In this document: in pieces, positions 52,824 to 63,921 of the stretch
Layout of the letters: each line of letters starts with the position of its first letter
How positions within the stretch are numbered: the stretch's first letter is position 1
From: Geopsychrobacter electrodiphilus DSM 16401
Lineage (GTDB): Bacteria; Desulfobacterota; Desulfuromonadia; Desulfuromonadales; Geopsychrobacteraceae
DNA: 64,000 bases
Assembly (NCBI RefSeq): GCF_000384395.1
Contig: NZ_ARWE01000001.1
Span: forward strand, 4,004,501 to 4,068,500
Reading direction: 5' to 3'
Position numbers and translations under genes: made by a program
The notes under the pieces: model-generated
Database searches by the model: none
What the model was told of the DNA's origin: nothing
What the model saw: only the letters and a program-made list of their open reading frames with translations

Positions 52824-53930
52824 TTAATCCTCCTTCTCATGCGGACCAGAATCATCCTTGCGCAGTGCGCTCACAACTCCATGGGCCCCGAAGGCCACCG
52901 CCGTCGCCGCCGCAATACCCAGGCCGATCTTATCCGCCGTCGCCTCGATTCCAAAACCTGGGACATTCGGCAACCGCTTATAGAATGGCGTCATCGTATC
53001 CCAGAACTGTGGCTCACTGCAGCCGATGCAGCCATGCCCTGACTGGACTGGCCAGCTGGTCCCTTCGTTATAACGAACGGTCGGGCAGTTATGGAAGGTT
53101 TCCGGTCCCTTGCAGCCCAGCTTGTAGAGACACCAGCCCTGCCTATGACCGGCATCGCCGAAACCTTCGGCATATTGGCCAGCATCAAAATGGGCGCGAC
53201 GTTCGCAATTGTCGTGAATCCGTTTGCCATAGGCAAACTTTGGCCGGCCCAGATTGTCGGTTGCCGGAAGTTTGCCGAAAGTCAGAAAATGAACGATGGT
53301 CGCCGTCAGATTAGTAGCATTGAGCGGGCACCCCGGCAAATTCAACACAGTTGCGCCCGGAACGGCCTTTGAAACCGAGATTGCGCCGGTTGGATTGGGC
53401 GCTGCAGCAGGGATTCCCCCGAAGCAGGCGCAAGTACCTACCGCAATCGTGGCCGCAGCATTGCCGCAGACTTCACGCGTGATATTCAAGGCAGAGTTTC
53501 CGCCAATCGTGCAATGAATACCCCCCTCGACGGTCGGGATCGAACCCTCAACGATAGCGATATATTTCCCCTTGTACTTCTCCATCGTCTGACGTCTGGC
53601 GGCCTCGGCCTGGTGCCCGGCGGCGGCCATGAGGGTTTCATGATAATCGATCGACAGATAATCAAGAATAATTGCGGTTGCTGTCGGTTCATTAGCGCGC
53701 AGGAAGGCTTCTGTATCTCCAGTGCATCCCAGAAACTCCATCCAGATCACGGATGGCCGATTGTCGGCCTCAATTGCCTCGGCAATCCTCCCCATCATCG
53801 TCATCGGCAAAGCGAGTGTTGCGGTCATCACCGAGCAGAATTTCATAAAATCCCGACGGCTAACGCCACGTGTTTCCCAGCGCCGCAGAATCTCTTCCGG
53901 AATCTGGGCATTTTGCTGCTGACTCGTCAT
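52824..53930 (-). CDS. hyaA: [NiFe]-hydrogenase small subunit (HyaA) with Asp at a proximal-cluster position
   Basis: 368 residues. A Tat signal (SRRDFMKF at residues 24-31), then the iron-sulfur domains: GCTGDTEAF (residues 68-76), GTCACFGG, LNLPGCP, and the medial/distal cluster region with CLYKLGCKGP and GHGCIGCSEPQFW. A C-terminal TM anchor (IGLGIAAATAVAFGA) follows. The usual proximal-cluster motif is C-T-x-C; here the second Cys is Asp (codon GAT at 53717-53715). It carries electrons from HyaB to HyaC. First gene of hyaABCD; divergent from the epimerase gene with a long regulatory gap. Confidence 0.97.
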   Translation of the reverse strand: MTSQQQNAQIPEEILRRWETRGVSRRDFMKFCSVMTATLALPMTMMGRIAEAIEADNRPSVIWMEFLGCTGDTEAFLRANEPTATAIILDYLSIDYHETLMAAAGHQAEAARRQTMEKYKGKYIAIVEGSIPTVEGGIHCTIGGNSALNITREVCGNAAATIAVGTCACFGGIPAAAPNPTGAISVSKAVPGATVLNLPGCPLNATNLTATIVHFLTFGKLPATDNLGRPKFAYGKRIHDNCERRAHFDAGQYAEGFGDAGHRQGWCLYKLGCKGPETFHNCPTVRYNEGTSWPVQSGHGCIGCSEPQFWDTMTPFYKRLPNVPGFGIEATADKIGLGIAAATAVAFGAHGVVSALRKDDSGPHEKED

Positions 53931-54218
53931 TTATTTTCTCCTTTCGCCATGCGTTATTTGTGTTTTTGAAGGTCTAAAAATCAGACTATTTTCTGATAGG
54001 AATTTTTTATTTTTTAGATTGTATAGCGCAAAGGGCTCTATAGAATAACTTAAAACAACGTTTTGTATACTACCCGGGTCAAAAAAGAGTCAAGACAATC
54101 ATCGCATATGATGCATACGCTATACTATAAATGGTATATGGTGGCGTATGCGATTAATCCGTACCAAAATGATAGACTAGGATGGTTGAGATGCAACATT
54201 ATTTGGGGGAGCATAAAT
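53931..54218. promoter_or_regulatory. Divergent regulatory region of hyaA and the epimerase gene
   Basis: 288 nt. A palindromic box TTGTATACTA (54063-54072) fits the FadR/GntR consensus TnGTnnACnA. An inverted repeat ATCGCATA (54101-54108) / TATGCGAT (54147-54154) encloses GCATACGC (54113-54120) / GCGTATGC (54144-54151) and TATAC / GTATA (54121-54125, 54134-54138). TATACA on the minus strand near 54024 and TATACT at 54121 on the plus strand are possible -10 boxes. Both genes are probably controlled here. Confidence 0.55.
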
Positions 54219-55115
54219 ATGGACATCTTTTTGACCGGAGGGAGTGGCTTTGTCGGGCGGGCGCTCTGTCGAGTATTAATTGGAAGAGGGCACAGTGTTA
54301 AATGCCTGGTCAGAGTCGGATCGGAACATCGACTTCTTGAATCGCCTCTGATTAAACCTGTTCCTGGTGATCTCTTGAATAGTGCTCAGCTTGCAGAACT
54401 TATCCCCGGCTGTGGGGCCGTTATCCAACTGGTTGGAATTATCCGTGAATTTCCAGCAAAAGGGATCACCTTCAACAGCGTACACCGAGATACCACCATA
54501 TCGATTGTCGCAGCGTGCCAGAAGGCCGGGATCAAACGCTACCTGCACATGAGCGCTAACGGGACCCGTGATCATGCTCATACGGCCTACCACCGCACCA
54601 AATGGCAAGCCGAAGAAACAGTGCGCAACAGCGACCTCGATTGGACCATTTTTCGCCCTTCACTCATTTATGGAGAAGAAGATCAATTTATCACCATGAT
54701 TTCGGGTTTAATCCGCAAACTCCCGCTGGTTCCAGTAATCGGTGATGGCTCATATCGTCTACAACCGGTCCCGGTTGAAACCATTGCCGCCGGATTTGCA
54801 AACGCCCTTAGCCGACCAAAAACGATCGGCAAAATCTACCACTGTGGTGGTGCAGATTGCCTTAGTTATGATCAACTGCTTGACGAAGTTGGCCGTGCTC
54901 TCGGGAAACCCAAGGTCAGAAAACTTCATCACCCACTCGCGCTAATGGAACCTCTGGTTGAATTACTCCAGCACCTTGCCATCTTTCCGCTGACCTCCGG
55001 TCAACTAAAGATGCTGCTAGAGGGAAACTGTTGCGACAACACTGACTGGCTTGAAGATCTTGATCTTACAGAGACCAGCATTCGCAAAGGGTTTGAATAT
55101 CTGAAACAGCAATAA
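54219..55115 (+). CDS. NAD(P)-dependent epimerase/dehydratase (NDUFA9-like SDR)
   Basis: 298 residues from ATG 54219 with GGGGGAG 8 nt upstream; the open frame begins 52 codons earlier, inside the regulatory region. The Rossmann glycine motif GGSGFVGRALCR is at residues 7-18. YHRTKWQAEE (YxxxK) is the active-site pair and IFRPSLIYGEEDQF a substrate-loop motif. It belongs to atypical/extended SDRs related to NDUFA9, which bind NAD(P)H and may act on sugar nucleotides or ubiquinone-linked steps. The substrate is unknown. It ends in a strong terminator. Confidence 0.88.
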   Translation: MDIFLTGGSGFVGRALCRVLIGRGHSVKCLVRVGSEHRLLESPLIKPVPGDLLNSAQLAELIPGCGAVIQLVGIIREFPAKGITFNSVHRDTTISIVAACQKAGIKRYLHMSANGTRDHAHTAYHRTKWQAEETVRNSDLDWTIFRPSLIYGEEDQFITMISGLIRKLPLVPVIGDGSYRLQPVPVETIAAGFANALSRPKTIGKIYHCGGADCLSYDQLLDEVGRALGKPKVRKLHHPLALMEPLVELLQHLAIFPLTSGQLKMLLEGNCCDNTDWLEDLDLTETSIRKGFEYLKQQ

Positions 55116-55147
55116 AAAAGCCCCGGCAAGAAGGCCGAGGCTTTTTT
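55114..55147 (+). terminator. Terminator of the epimerase gene
   Basis: AAAAAAGCCCCGGC pairs with GCCGAGGCTTTTTT (one internal mismatch) around a 6-nt loop. It overlaps the stop codon region and, reading both ways, also serves the convergent YfaZ-like gene. Confidence 0.9.
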
Positions 55148-55170
55148 ATTGTAAGTTGAGGGGCAGAAGT

Positions 55171-55737
55171 TCAGAACGAGAAACTCACCCCGAAGCGAAC
55201 TGTTTCATCGAGATCATAATTTCCAGTGTTTTTGAACTGGGTCTGGATATTTTGAAATGCCAGAGTGACTTTCGCATTCGGCAAGACATGATACCCCGCT
55301 CCGAATCCCCACTCGAAATAATCCTTGCAATCCAGAAAAGTAAAAATTTCAGGTGAATAGACCAGGTGAGCCTCGAGGTCAAACCCTGGTATAACCGGAG
55401 GGGCATACTGAGTTGACAATCCAATTCCAAAAGCCATAAATTTTTGGTCACTGGTTGCCTGGCCACCATTCAACGCCACATCAATGCCCAACTTCAATCC
55501 ATCAATGTTCCCTGGAGTTCCGATGACACCGCCGGCAACACCCGCAAGGTTAGTATCTGTGTGATCATTATAGAGATAGCGAACCTTTGCAACAGTGTCC
55601 CCGTAGGCCTGTGCTTGTATTTTTTGAACATACCCGAACTGGGTACTATTATCGTTGAAATCAAACGAAAAACTCCCGGCCCAGCATGGAACGCTTACAG
55701 CCAAAAGCATTAACAGACTAGCAATAAGTGATTTCAT
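55171..55737 (-). CDS. YfaZ-like outer-membrane beta-barrel protein
   Basis: 188 residues with a signal peptide (MKSLIASLLMLLAVSVPCWA) and alternating hydrophobic strands typical of small outer-membrane barrels. The sequence has glycine-rich features (DGLKLGIDVALNGGQATSD) and ends in RFGVSFSF, with C-terminal Phe for BAM recognition. It resembles the YfaZ family, porin-like proteins of unknown role. It is convergent with the epimerase gene and follows the gntR gene by 18 nt in the same direction, so both may share a promoter. Confidence 0.75.
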   Translation of the reverse strand: MKSLIASLLMLLAVSVPCWAGSFSFDFNDNSTQFGYVQKIQAQAYGDTVAKVRYLYNDHTDTNLAGVAGGVIGTPGNIDGLKLGIDVALNGGQATSDQKFMAFGIGLSTQYAPPVIPGFDLEAHLVYSPEIFTFLDCKDYFEWGFGAGYHVLPNAKVTLAFQNIQTQFKNTGNYDLDETVRFGVSFSF

Positions 55738-55755
55738 TACGACTCCTCCTAAGTT

Positions 55756-56460
55756 TTAACCGTCGTTACGTTGATCAAGACTTGACGCTCGCCCCTGGCC
55801 AGCATCGGTCATACCCTCCAATAAAACCTGGCCACCAATCGCAGCGGTCTGTTTTACCAGATCTTCAGCCAGATCACCATCCTGATTTTTAAACGCCTCA
55901 ATTAATCTGTCATGCTCGACCACCGAGATACTCATGCGTCCCGAAATTGAGAGGGACGCCATGCGCAAACGGTTAAATTTCATCCCCAGTTGGGTAATCA
56001 GTTCGGCCAGTTTATGATTGCCGGCGGCGCGCACAAACAGATCGTGAAATTCGTTGTGAATCCGGAAAAAAGCCTTAACATCGCCATCAACGGCCAGATT
56101 TCTAAGTTTTTCATTAATTGTTTGCAGCTTCTCGATATCCTTGATCGTCAATCTAGTTGCTGCCAACTCAGCAGCATAACCTTCGAGGATACTCTTAATC
56201 GCATAAAACTCCTGGACATCCTGCTCGGAAAGAGCGGTCACTACTGCCCCTTTACGCGGAATAACAGTTAGGTAGCCTTCGGATTCAAGTTGACGAAAAG
56301 CTTCACGAATTGGGGTGCGACTGATTCCGAATCGTTCAGCCAATTCAGGCTCAGCTACCTTCTCCCCCGGCCTTAGTGTCCCTTTAAGAATGGCTTCTCG
56401 AATTGTCTCAAGAATCTTCTCACGTAAGGTCTGATGCCTTTCGATAAATTTACTTTTCAA
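55756..56460 (-). CDS. GntR-family transcriptional regulator (FadR subfamily, FCD domain)
   Basis: 234 residues. The N-terminal winged helix-turn-helix (residues 10-75) contains AEPELAERFGISRTPIREAF and LESEGYLTVIPRKGAVVT. The C-terminal FCD all-helical ligand domain (about 85-215) contains metal-type ligands in IHNEFHDLFVRAAGNHKL and VVEHDRLIEAF. FCD regulators typically respond to organic acids. A tandem-palindrome operator lies just upstream of its start (56495-56510), suggesting autoregulation. A similar box lies upstream of the hydrogenase operon. The effector is unknown. Confidence 0.92.
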   Translation of the reverse strand: MKSKFIERHQTLREKILETIREAILKGTLRPGEKVAEPELAERFGISRTPIREAFRQLESEGYLTVIPRKGAVVTALSEQDVQEFYAIKSILEGYAAELAATRLTIKDIEKLQTINEKLRNLAVDGDVKAFFRIHNEFHDLFVRAAGNHKLAELITQLGMKFNRLRMASLSISGRMSISVVEHDRLIEAFKNQDGDLAEDLVKQTAAIGGQVLLEGMTDAGQGRASSLDQRNDG

Positions 56461-56494
56461 AGCAATTCTCCCCGCTTAAAACGTTTGCTTAGAA

Positions 56495-56510
56495 TTGTAT
56501 ACAGTATACA
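56495..56510. promoter_or_regulatory. Candidate GntR operator at the gntR promoter
   Basis: The sequence TGTATACAGTATACA is a near-perfect palindrome with two GTATAC cores 7 nt apart (56497-56502 and 56504-56509), containing the TTGTATAC half of the box seen at 54063-54072. It lies 35 nt upstream of the gntR start and between gntR and the divergent potassium channel gene. Confidence 0.6.
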
Positions 56511-56614
56511 GAGCAAGTCAATCCTTTTCTTTTCGCCTGCCCTTCAACTCGGCATTTGCGTTGTTTTTTGTCGGGACTGCCGCTATATTCTTTGTTTAAT
56601 TTGAGGGATTTTTT

Positions 56615-57628
56615 ATGGATCCAATGCGTAAATTTTGTTTTTCTCTTTTGACCCTGTTCATCGTTATCCTTGGCGGTACGATCGGTTATACCCTGGTTGA
56701 AGGCTGGCCCCCCTTTGAATCGCTTTATATGACGGTTATTACAGTAGCTACTGTCGGTTTCAAGGAGATCCATGAGCTCTCAGACCATGGAAAAATATTT
56801 ACCATTATACTGATCATCTTCGGCGCCAGCAGTCTGGCATATACCCTTGGGACTCTGTTTCAATTTATGGTTGAAGGGCAGTTACGCACGATTCTGGGGA
56901 GGAAGAAATTGGAAAAAAAAATTGAAGCCCTGAAGGGCCATTATATTGTCTGCGGTTATGGCCGCATCGGCCAGCTTATCTGTCGCGAATTTGGCGCGAA
57001 ACCCGTCCCCTTTATCGTCGTTGAGCAGGACGCCGAACTCTGCATGAAACTCGATGAAAATGGTCAACTCTATGTTCACGGCGATGCCACCCGCGACGAA
57101 GTTTTGTTGCGCGCCGGAATTAACCAGGCCAAAGGGTTGATAACCGCCGTCACCTCTGATTCTGCCAACGTCTATATTACCCTGACGGCCCGAGGGTTGA
57201 ACCCCGACATGTTCATTCTTGCTCGCGCCAGTGAGGAAGGTTCCGAAATAAAGCTGAAACGTGCCGGTGCCAATAAAGTCGTTTCGCCGTACACCATCGG
57301 AGCCACACGCATGGCACACGCTATGCTCCGTCCATCGGTGGTCGATTTTATTGAGATTGCCACCGGGGACCAGGAGTTGGAATTACAACTCGAAGAGATC
57401 AGGGTCCTGCCCGCTTCAGCACTCGCCGGTACCACCCTGCTCTCTTCTAATATCCGTAAAAAACATGGCATCATCATCGTCGGCATCCGCAAAGATGGCG
57501 CAAAAATTTTATTTAACCCTGGATCGGACACCCTGATTGCCGCAGGAGACACCCTGATTACCTTAGGTGAACGTCCCGCGATCAAGGAACTCGAACGCAT
57601 TGCATCTGGAGGGTCTTCTGTTTTCTGA
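56615..57628 (+). CDS. Two-TM potassium channel with RCK domains (GsuK/MthK-like)
   Basis: 337 residues. TM1 (FCFSLLTLFIVILGGTIGYT) is followed by a pore loop with the selectivity-filter motif TVATVGFKE (about 48-56), then TM2 (IFTIILIIFGASSLAYTLG). The RCK domain begins with the Rossmann GHYIVCGYGRIGQLICREFG (about 108) and TrkA-N, followed by a TrkA-C-like C-terminal part. This layout is that of tetrameric gated K+ channels such as MthK or the Geobacter GsuK. The filter is TVGF, where TVGYG is usual. It is divergent from gntR with a 154-nt gap and overlaps the next gene. Confidence 0.9.
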   Translation: MDPMRKFCFSLLTLFIVILGGTIGYTLVEGWPPFESLYMTVITVATVGFKEIHELSDHGKIFTIILIIFGASSLAYTLGTLFQFMVEGQLRTILGRKKLEKKIEALKGHYIVCGYGRIGQLICREFGAKPVPFIVVEQDAELCMKLDENGQLYVHGDATRDEVLLRAGINQAKGLITAVTSDSANVYITLTARGLNPDMFILARASEEGSEIKLKRAGANKVVSPYTIGATRMAHAMLRPSVVDFIEIATGDQELELQLEEIRVLPASALAGTTLLSSNIRKKHGIIIVGIRKDGAKILFNPGSDTLIAAGDTLITLGERPAIKELERIASGGSSVF

Positions 57629-58394
57629 TCTCTATATTCATCTTCCGGTTGCCAAACTTCAGGAGAGGTTACCTGATTTCCTTGCTCAAAGATGGCAACC
57701 TGAACTTGCCCTGCTAACTGACGATCTCGATCATCTGACTTCTGCGGATATCGAAAGTATCCGTTTACAGCTGAAAAGAGTAAACCTGCGATGCACGATT
57801 CACGCGCCCTTTCTTGACTTGAATCCAGCCTCCAGCGACCGTGATATCAAACAGATAACCGCCCGCAGGTTTTTGCAAACCCTCGATTTTGCCGCAGCGG
57901 TTGAGGCATCACGCATCGTCTACCACCCTGGTTATGACCCCTGGCGTTATGCCCGTGCCCCTGAATCCTGGTTGAGCAATTCTCTCGCGTTCTGGCCCGA
58001 CCTTGTCCAGCGAGCTAACCATCTTGATATCCTGCTGTGCCTGGAAAACATCTTCGACTCTCAGCCGGCACCACTGTCGGAACTATTGAGCACCATCAAT
58101 TCACCCAACTTGCGACACTGTTTTGACATAGGTCACTGGTTTCTATTTTCACAAACACCCTTGGCAGAATGGTTCGCGCAACTTGGACCCTATCTCTCCC
58201 ATCTGCACCTGCATGATAATCGTGGGCGTGGCGATGACCACCGCCCTGTTGGCAAGGGGAAGATTGATTTCCCTGCTTTCATTGCGCAACTAAAAGCGTC
58301 CAATACCAGCCCCACAGTGACGCTTGAAGCACACAGTCTTAAGGATGCGGTGGCTTCACTGAGGGGGATAGAAAAACTGCTGAAAATGTCATAA
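57600..58394 (+). CDS. TIM-barrel protein of the sugar-phosphate isomerase/epimerase (AP endonuclease 2) family
   Basis: About 264 residues in an AP_endonuc_2 TIM barrel. Metal-ligand motifs are visible: CTIHAPFLDLN, IVYHPGYDP, LCLENIFD, LRHCFDIGHW, SHLHLHDNRGRGDDHRPVGKG and VTLEAHS. The start is uncertain. A GTG at 57567 and a TTG at 57600 lie in frame within the end of the channel gene; a CTG at 57618 has a better ribosome site. Some members of this family (CbiR) remodel cobamides, others are isomerases; I cannot choose. It is probably co-transcribed with the channel. Confidence 0.78.
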   Translation: MHLEGLLFSDLYIHLPVAKLQERLPDFLAQRWQPELALLTDDLDHLTSADIESIRLQLKRVNLRCTIHAPFLDLNPASSDRDIKQITARRFLQTLDFAAAVEASRIVYHPGYDPWRYARAPESWLSNSLAFWPDLVQRANHLDILLCLENIFDSQPAPLSELLSTINSPNLRHCFDIGHWFLFSQTPLAEWFAQLGPYLSHLHLHDNRGRGDDHRPVGKGKIDFPAFIAQLKASNTSPTVTLEAHSLKDAVASLRGIEKLLKMS

Positions 58395-58425
58395 AAAAGG
58401 GCGCCCCGAAAGGAGGCGCCTTTTT
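58391..58425 (+). terminator. Terminator after the TIM-barrel gene
   Basis: AAAAAAGG(G)CGCC-CC pairs with GG-A-GGCGCCTTTTT around a GAAA tetraloop, ending in TTTTT. The hairpin overlaps the stop codon and also serves the convergent atpC. Confidence 0.9.
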
Positions 58426-58452
58426 CAACCAGACTACTTATCATCAATATTT

Positions 58453-58860
58453 TCAGCGCCGCCCGGCGACCTGAATCCGTACCAGAGCCCGTTGCAGTGC
58501 AGCTTCCATCACCGCATAGTTGACGTCTTCCTGAGAGAGCGACTTTAGCGCTTGCTCAGCACGACCAAGAGCTGCCTTGGCTCGCTCGAGATCAATCTCA
58601 TCGGCTTTTTCAGCCGTATCAACCAAAATCGTAACCTTGTCATCGCCCACCTCGAGATAACCCCAGTTGACGGCGACTTTAAACGTATTGCTCCCCTGCC
58701 TGTAGGCCAGTTCGCCTATCTTGAGGGTCGTCAATAAAGGGGTGTGTCCCGGAAGAAGTCCCAACTCCCCAAGGGAGCCTGGGGCCGTAATCTCATCAAC
58801 TTCCTGAGAGAGAATCTTCTTGTAGGGTGTCACCATTTCAAGTGTAAGCTTTTCAGCCAT
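58453..58860 (-). CDS. atpC: ATP synthase F1 subunit epsilon
   Basis: 135 residues: the N-terminal beta sandwich (LTLEMVTPYKKILSQEVDEI, TAPGSLGELGLLPGHTPLLT) and the C-terminal helical pair (ERAKAALGRAEQALKSL) of epsilon. It couples gamma rotation to catalysis and can inhibit ATP hydrolysis. Last gene of the ATP synthase cluster, 35 nt after atpD. Confidence 0.95.
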   Translation of the reverse strand: MAEKLTLEMVTPYKKILSQEVDEITAPGSLGELGLLPGHTPLLTTLKIGELAYRQGSNTFKVAVNWGYLEVGDDKVTILVDTAEKADEIDLERAKAALGRAEQALKSLSQEDVNYAVMEAALQRALVRIQVAGRR

Positions 58861-58895
58861 CAGGACAGTCCTTTTTCAGTTAATCCTGTAATCAA

Positions 58896-60338
<1,443 letters not shown>

Positions 60339-60366
60339 CTATATATTCTAGTTTCTTAACACTTAG

Positions 60367-61236
60367 CTATTTGACCGATTCTGAACCGGAGATAATCTCC
60401 ATCAACTCGGTAGTGATCGCGGCCTGACGTGCACGATTATACTGCAAGGTCAGTTTACCGATCATTTCCGCAGCGTTACGACTGGCACTATCCATCGCAG
60501 CCATCCGTGCGCCATGCTCGGACGCATTCGATTCGAGCAAACCGCGGAAAATTTGAACATCAACCATCTTTGGTAGAATCTGGGACAAAACTTCAGGCCG
60601 ATTCGGTTCGTAGATGTAATCCGTTGCATTTCCTTCGATCTCAGGCGTAGTTTCAGCCTTTATAGGCAACAACTGCTCAAGAGTAACAATCTGACTAATA
60701 GCACTCTCAAAGGCATTATAGATCAGGTATACGGCATCATAAGTCTCGTCTTCGAAAGAACGGACGATCTCCTGGCCCAGCAGCGACGCGGTCTTGTAGT
60801 TAAGATTTGCCCCCAGATTTTCGTGGACCTTGACAATATTGTCCCCGACACGGCTACGTAGAAATTCTTTCCCCTTGCGGCCGGTTATCATCAGGTCAAT
60901 AGCATCGAACCCCTGCACATTCTCACGTATAAAACGCTCGGCGGCTTTCGAAACGTTGGCTGTAAATCCACCGCATAAACCACGATCTGCAGTGATCAGC
61001 AATATCAGCGCACGCCCTTTTCCGCGTTGAACCAATAAGGGATGAGCATCAACCTCTTCACGGCGAGCCAGGTTAAAGAGCACCTGCTGCAGCTTTTCAG
61101 CGTAAGGGCGAGCCGAAACAGCAGCTTCCTGGGCCCTGCGCAACTTCGCCGCAGAGACCATTTTCATCGCCTTTGTGATCTGCTGGGTATTTTTTACCGA
61201 GCTGATCCGTTTTTTTATGTCTTTAAGACTAGCCAT
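60367..61236 (-). CDS. atpG: ATP synthase F1 subunit gamma
   Basis: 289 residues starting [20 protein letters not shown], containing [15 protein letters not shown] (about residue 75) and the C-terminal [20 protein letters not shown] with [16 protein letters not shown]. This is the central rotor shaft. The unchanged GLCGG motif and full length indicate a functional gene. It lies 29 nt after atpA. Confidence 0.97.
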   Translation of the reverse strand: MASLKDIKKRISSVKNTQQITKAMKMVSAAKLRRAQEAAVSARPYAEKLQQVLFNLARREEVDAHPLLVQRGKGRALILLITADRGLCGGFTANVSKAAERFIRENVQGFDAIDLMITGRKGKEFLRSRVGDNIVKVHENLGANLNYKTASLLGQEIVRSFEDETYDAVYLIYNAFESAISQIVTLEQLLPIKAETTPEIEGNATDYIYEPNRPEVLSQILPKMVDVQIFRGLLESNASEHGARMAAMDSASRNAAEMIGKLTLQYNRARQAAITTELMEIISGSESVK

Positions 61237-61265
61237 GCGTTCAAACCTTTTGTCTGCAGTTTAAA

Positions 61266-62783
<1,518 letters not shown>

Positions 62784-63326
62784 TTACCCCTTTGCTAAGG
62801 TATCTGCGATCTGCTTAAGCTGGGTTTTCACACTTCCATCAAAAAGTTTGCCACCCATTTCCGCTTTGACCCCGCCGATAAGGCTTTGATCAACGGCAAG
62901 ATTGAGAACGACTTTTTTGCCGGTCTGTTTTTCAAGCCCTGCACGGATCGCTTCATTCGTCTGGTCAGAAAGTGAATGAGCGGAGGTCAGCGTTGCGCGA
63001 ACGATTCCCGAGAGCTCGTCTGCGAATCTTCTATAGTTTTCAGAGATTTGTGGAACCTGAGCAATTCGTCCCTTTACGACCAGCAGACCGAGAAAGTCCT
63101 TCATTCCTTCACTCAGTTTCATCAAATCCACGACATCATTCATGATGGCGCTCTTCTTCTCAACCGGAAGGGTTGGGCTATCTAGCAACAGACGCAGCAG
63201 ATCCTGTTTGCTCATGACAGCGGCTACAGACGACAGTTCCTCGGCGTAGGGCTCTACCTGCCCAACTTCTTTGCCGATTGACAGCAGAGCCTTGGCGTAT
63301 CTTATGGCAATCGCACTGTTACTCAA
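62784..63326 (-). CDS. atpH: ATP synthase F1 subunit delta
   Basis: 180 residues: the N-terminal helical bundle (AIRYAKALLSIGKEVGQVEP), the conserved hydrophobic FLGLLVVKGRIAQVPQI and the C-terminal VDQSLIGGVKAEMGGKLFDG signature. It connects F1 to the peripheral stalk. The start overlaps the atpF stop by 4 nt. Confidence 0.95.
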   Translation of the reverse strand: MSNSAIAIRYAKALLSIGKEVGQVEPYAEELSSVAAVMSKQDLLRLLLDSPTLPVEKKSAIMNDVVDLMKLSEGMKDFLGLLVVKGRIAQVPQISENYRRFADELSGIVRATLTSAHSLSDQTNEAIRAGLEKQTGKKVVLNLAVDQSLIGGVKAEMGGKLFDGSVKTQLKQIADTLAKG

Positions 63327-63901
63327 TGTAACTCTCCCACCTTCTGCATATACTCGTCGATCAGACGGGTATCATCTTCGCCGGTAAAGTTCTTTTTCAA
63401 GAGGTCCTCGGCCAGTTCAACGGCCAGATGCACAGCTTCAGCCTGAAGCTGCGTGCGGGCCTTAGCGACCTCGCGAGCAGCTGACTTTTCGGCATCCTGC
63501 TCAATCTTGATCGCCATCTCACGAGCACTGGCAATAATTTTTTCTTTTTCCCGCTCACCTTCGAGCTTGATGCCTGCGCTGATCTGCGCAATTTCTGCAT
63601 TAGCCAAGGTAAGCTTCTGATCATATTCCGCAAATTTGGTTTCGGCATTGAGCTTGATTTGTTCCGCTTCTGCCAACGCCTTTTCGATCTCTTCACGACG
63701 ACCGGAAAGTCCTTTTTTCAAAGGTTTAGCCAGGAAATAAACCAGGATGCCGACTACGATTGCGAAATTGAATACCCGATAGAGAAAATCCTTAAGCAGA
63801 ACTCCACTGTCGACAGCGTGTTCGCTACTCGAGGCATAGACAAGGCCTGTTAGCAGAACCATCAGTGCCAGTGTCAGCAATACTGTTCTTGTTGCGCGCA
63901 T
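63323..63901 (-). CDS. atpF: ATP synthase Fo subunit b
   Basis: 192 residues. The N-terminal signal-like segment (TVLLTLALMVLLTGLVYA) is followed by a second hydrophobic helix (NFAIVVGILVYFLAKPLKKG). A long charged coiled coil follows (REEIEKALAEAEQIKLNAET and onward), forming the peripheral stalk. The leader-like N-terminus and the b' gene upstream match the b/b' pair found in Geobacter-type operons. It overlaps atpH by 4 nt and follows the b' stop by 20 nt. Confidence 0.93.
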   Translation of the reverse strand: MRATRTVLLTLALMVLLTGLVYASSSEHAVDSGVLLKDFLYRVFNFAIVVGILVYFLAKPLKKGLSGRREEIEKALAEAEQIKLNAETKFAEYDQKLTLANAEIAQISAGIKLEGEREKEKIIASAREMAIKIEQDAEKSAAREVAKARTQLQAEAVHLAVELAEDLLKKNFTGEDDTRLIDEYMQKVGELH

Positions 63902-63921
63902 CGATATCCCTTCTTGTATTA

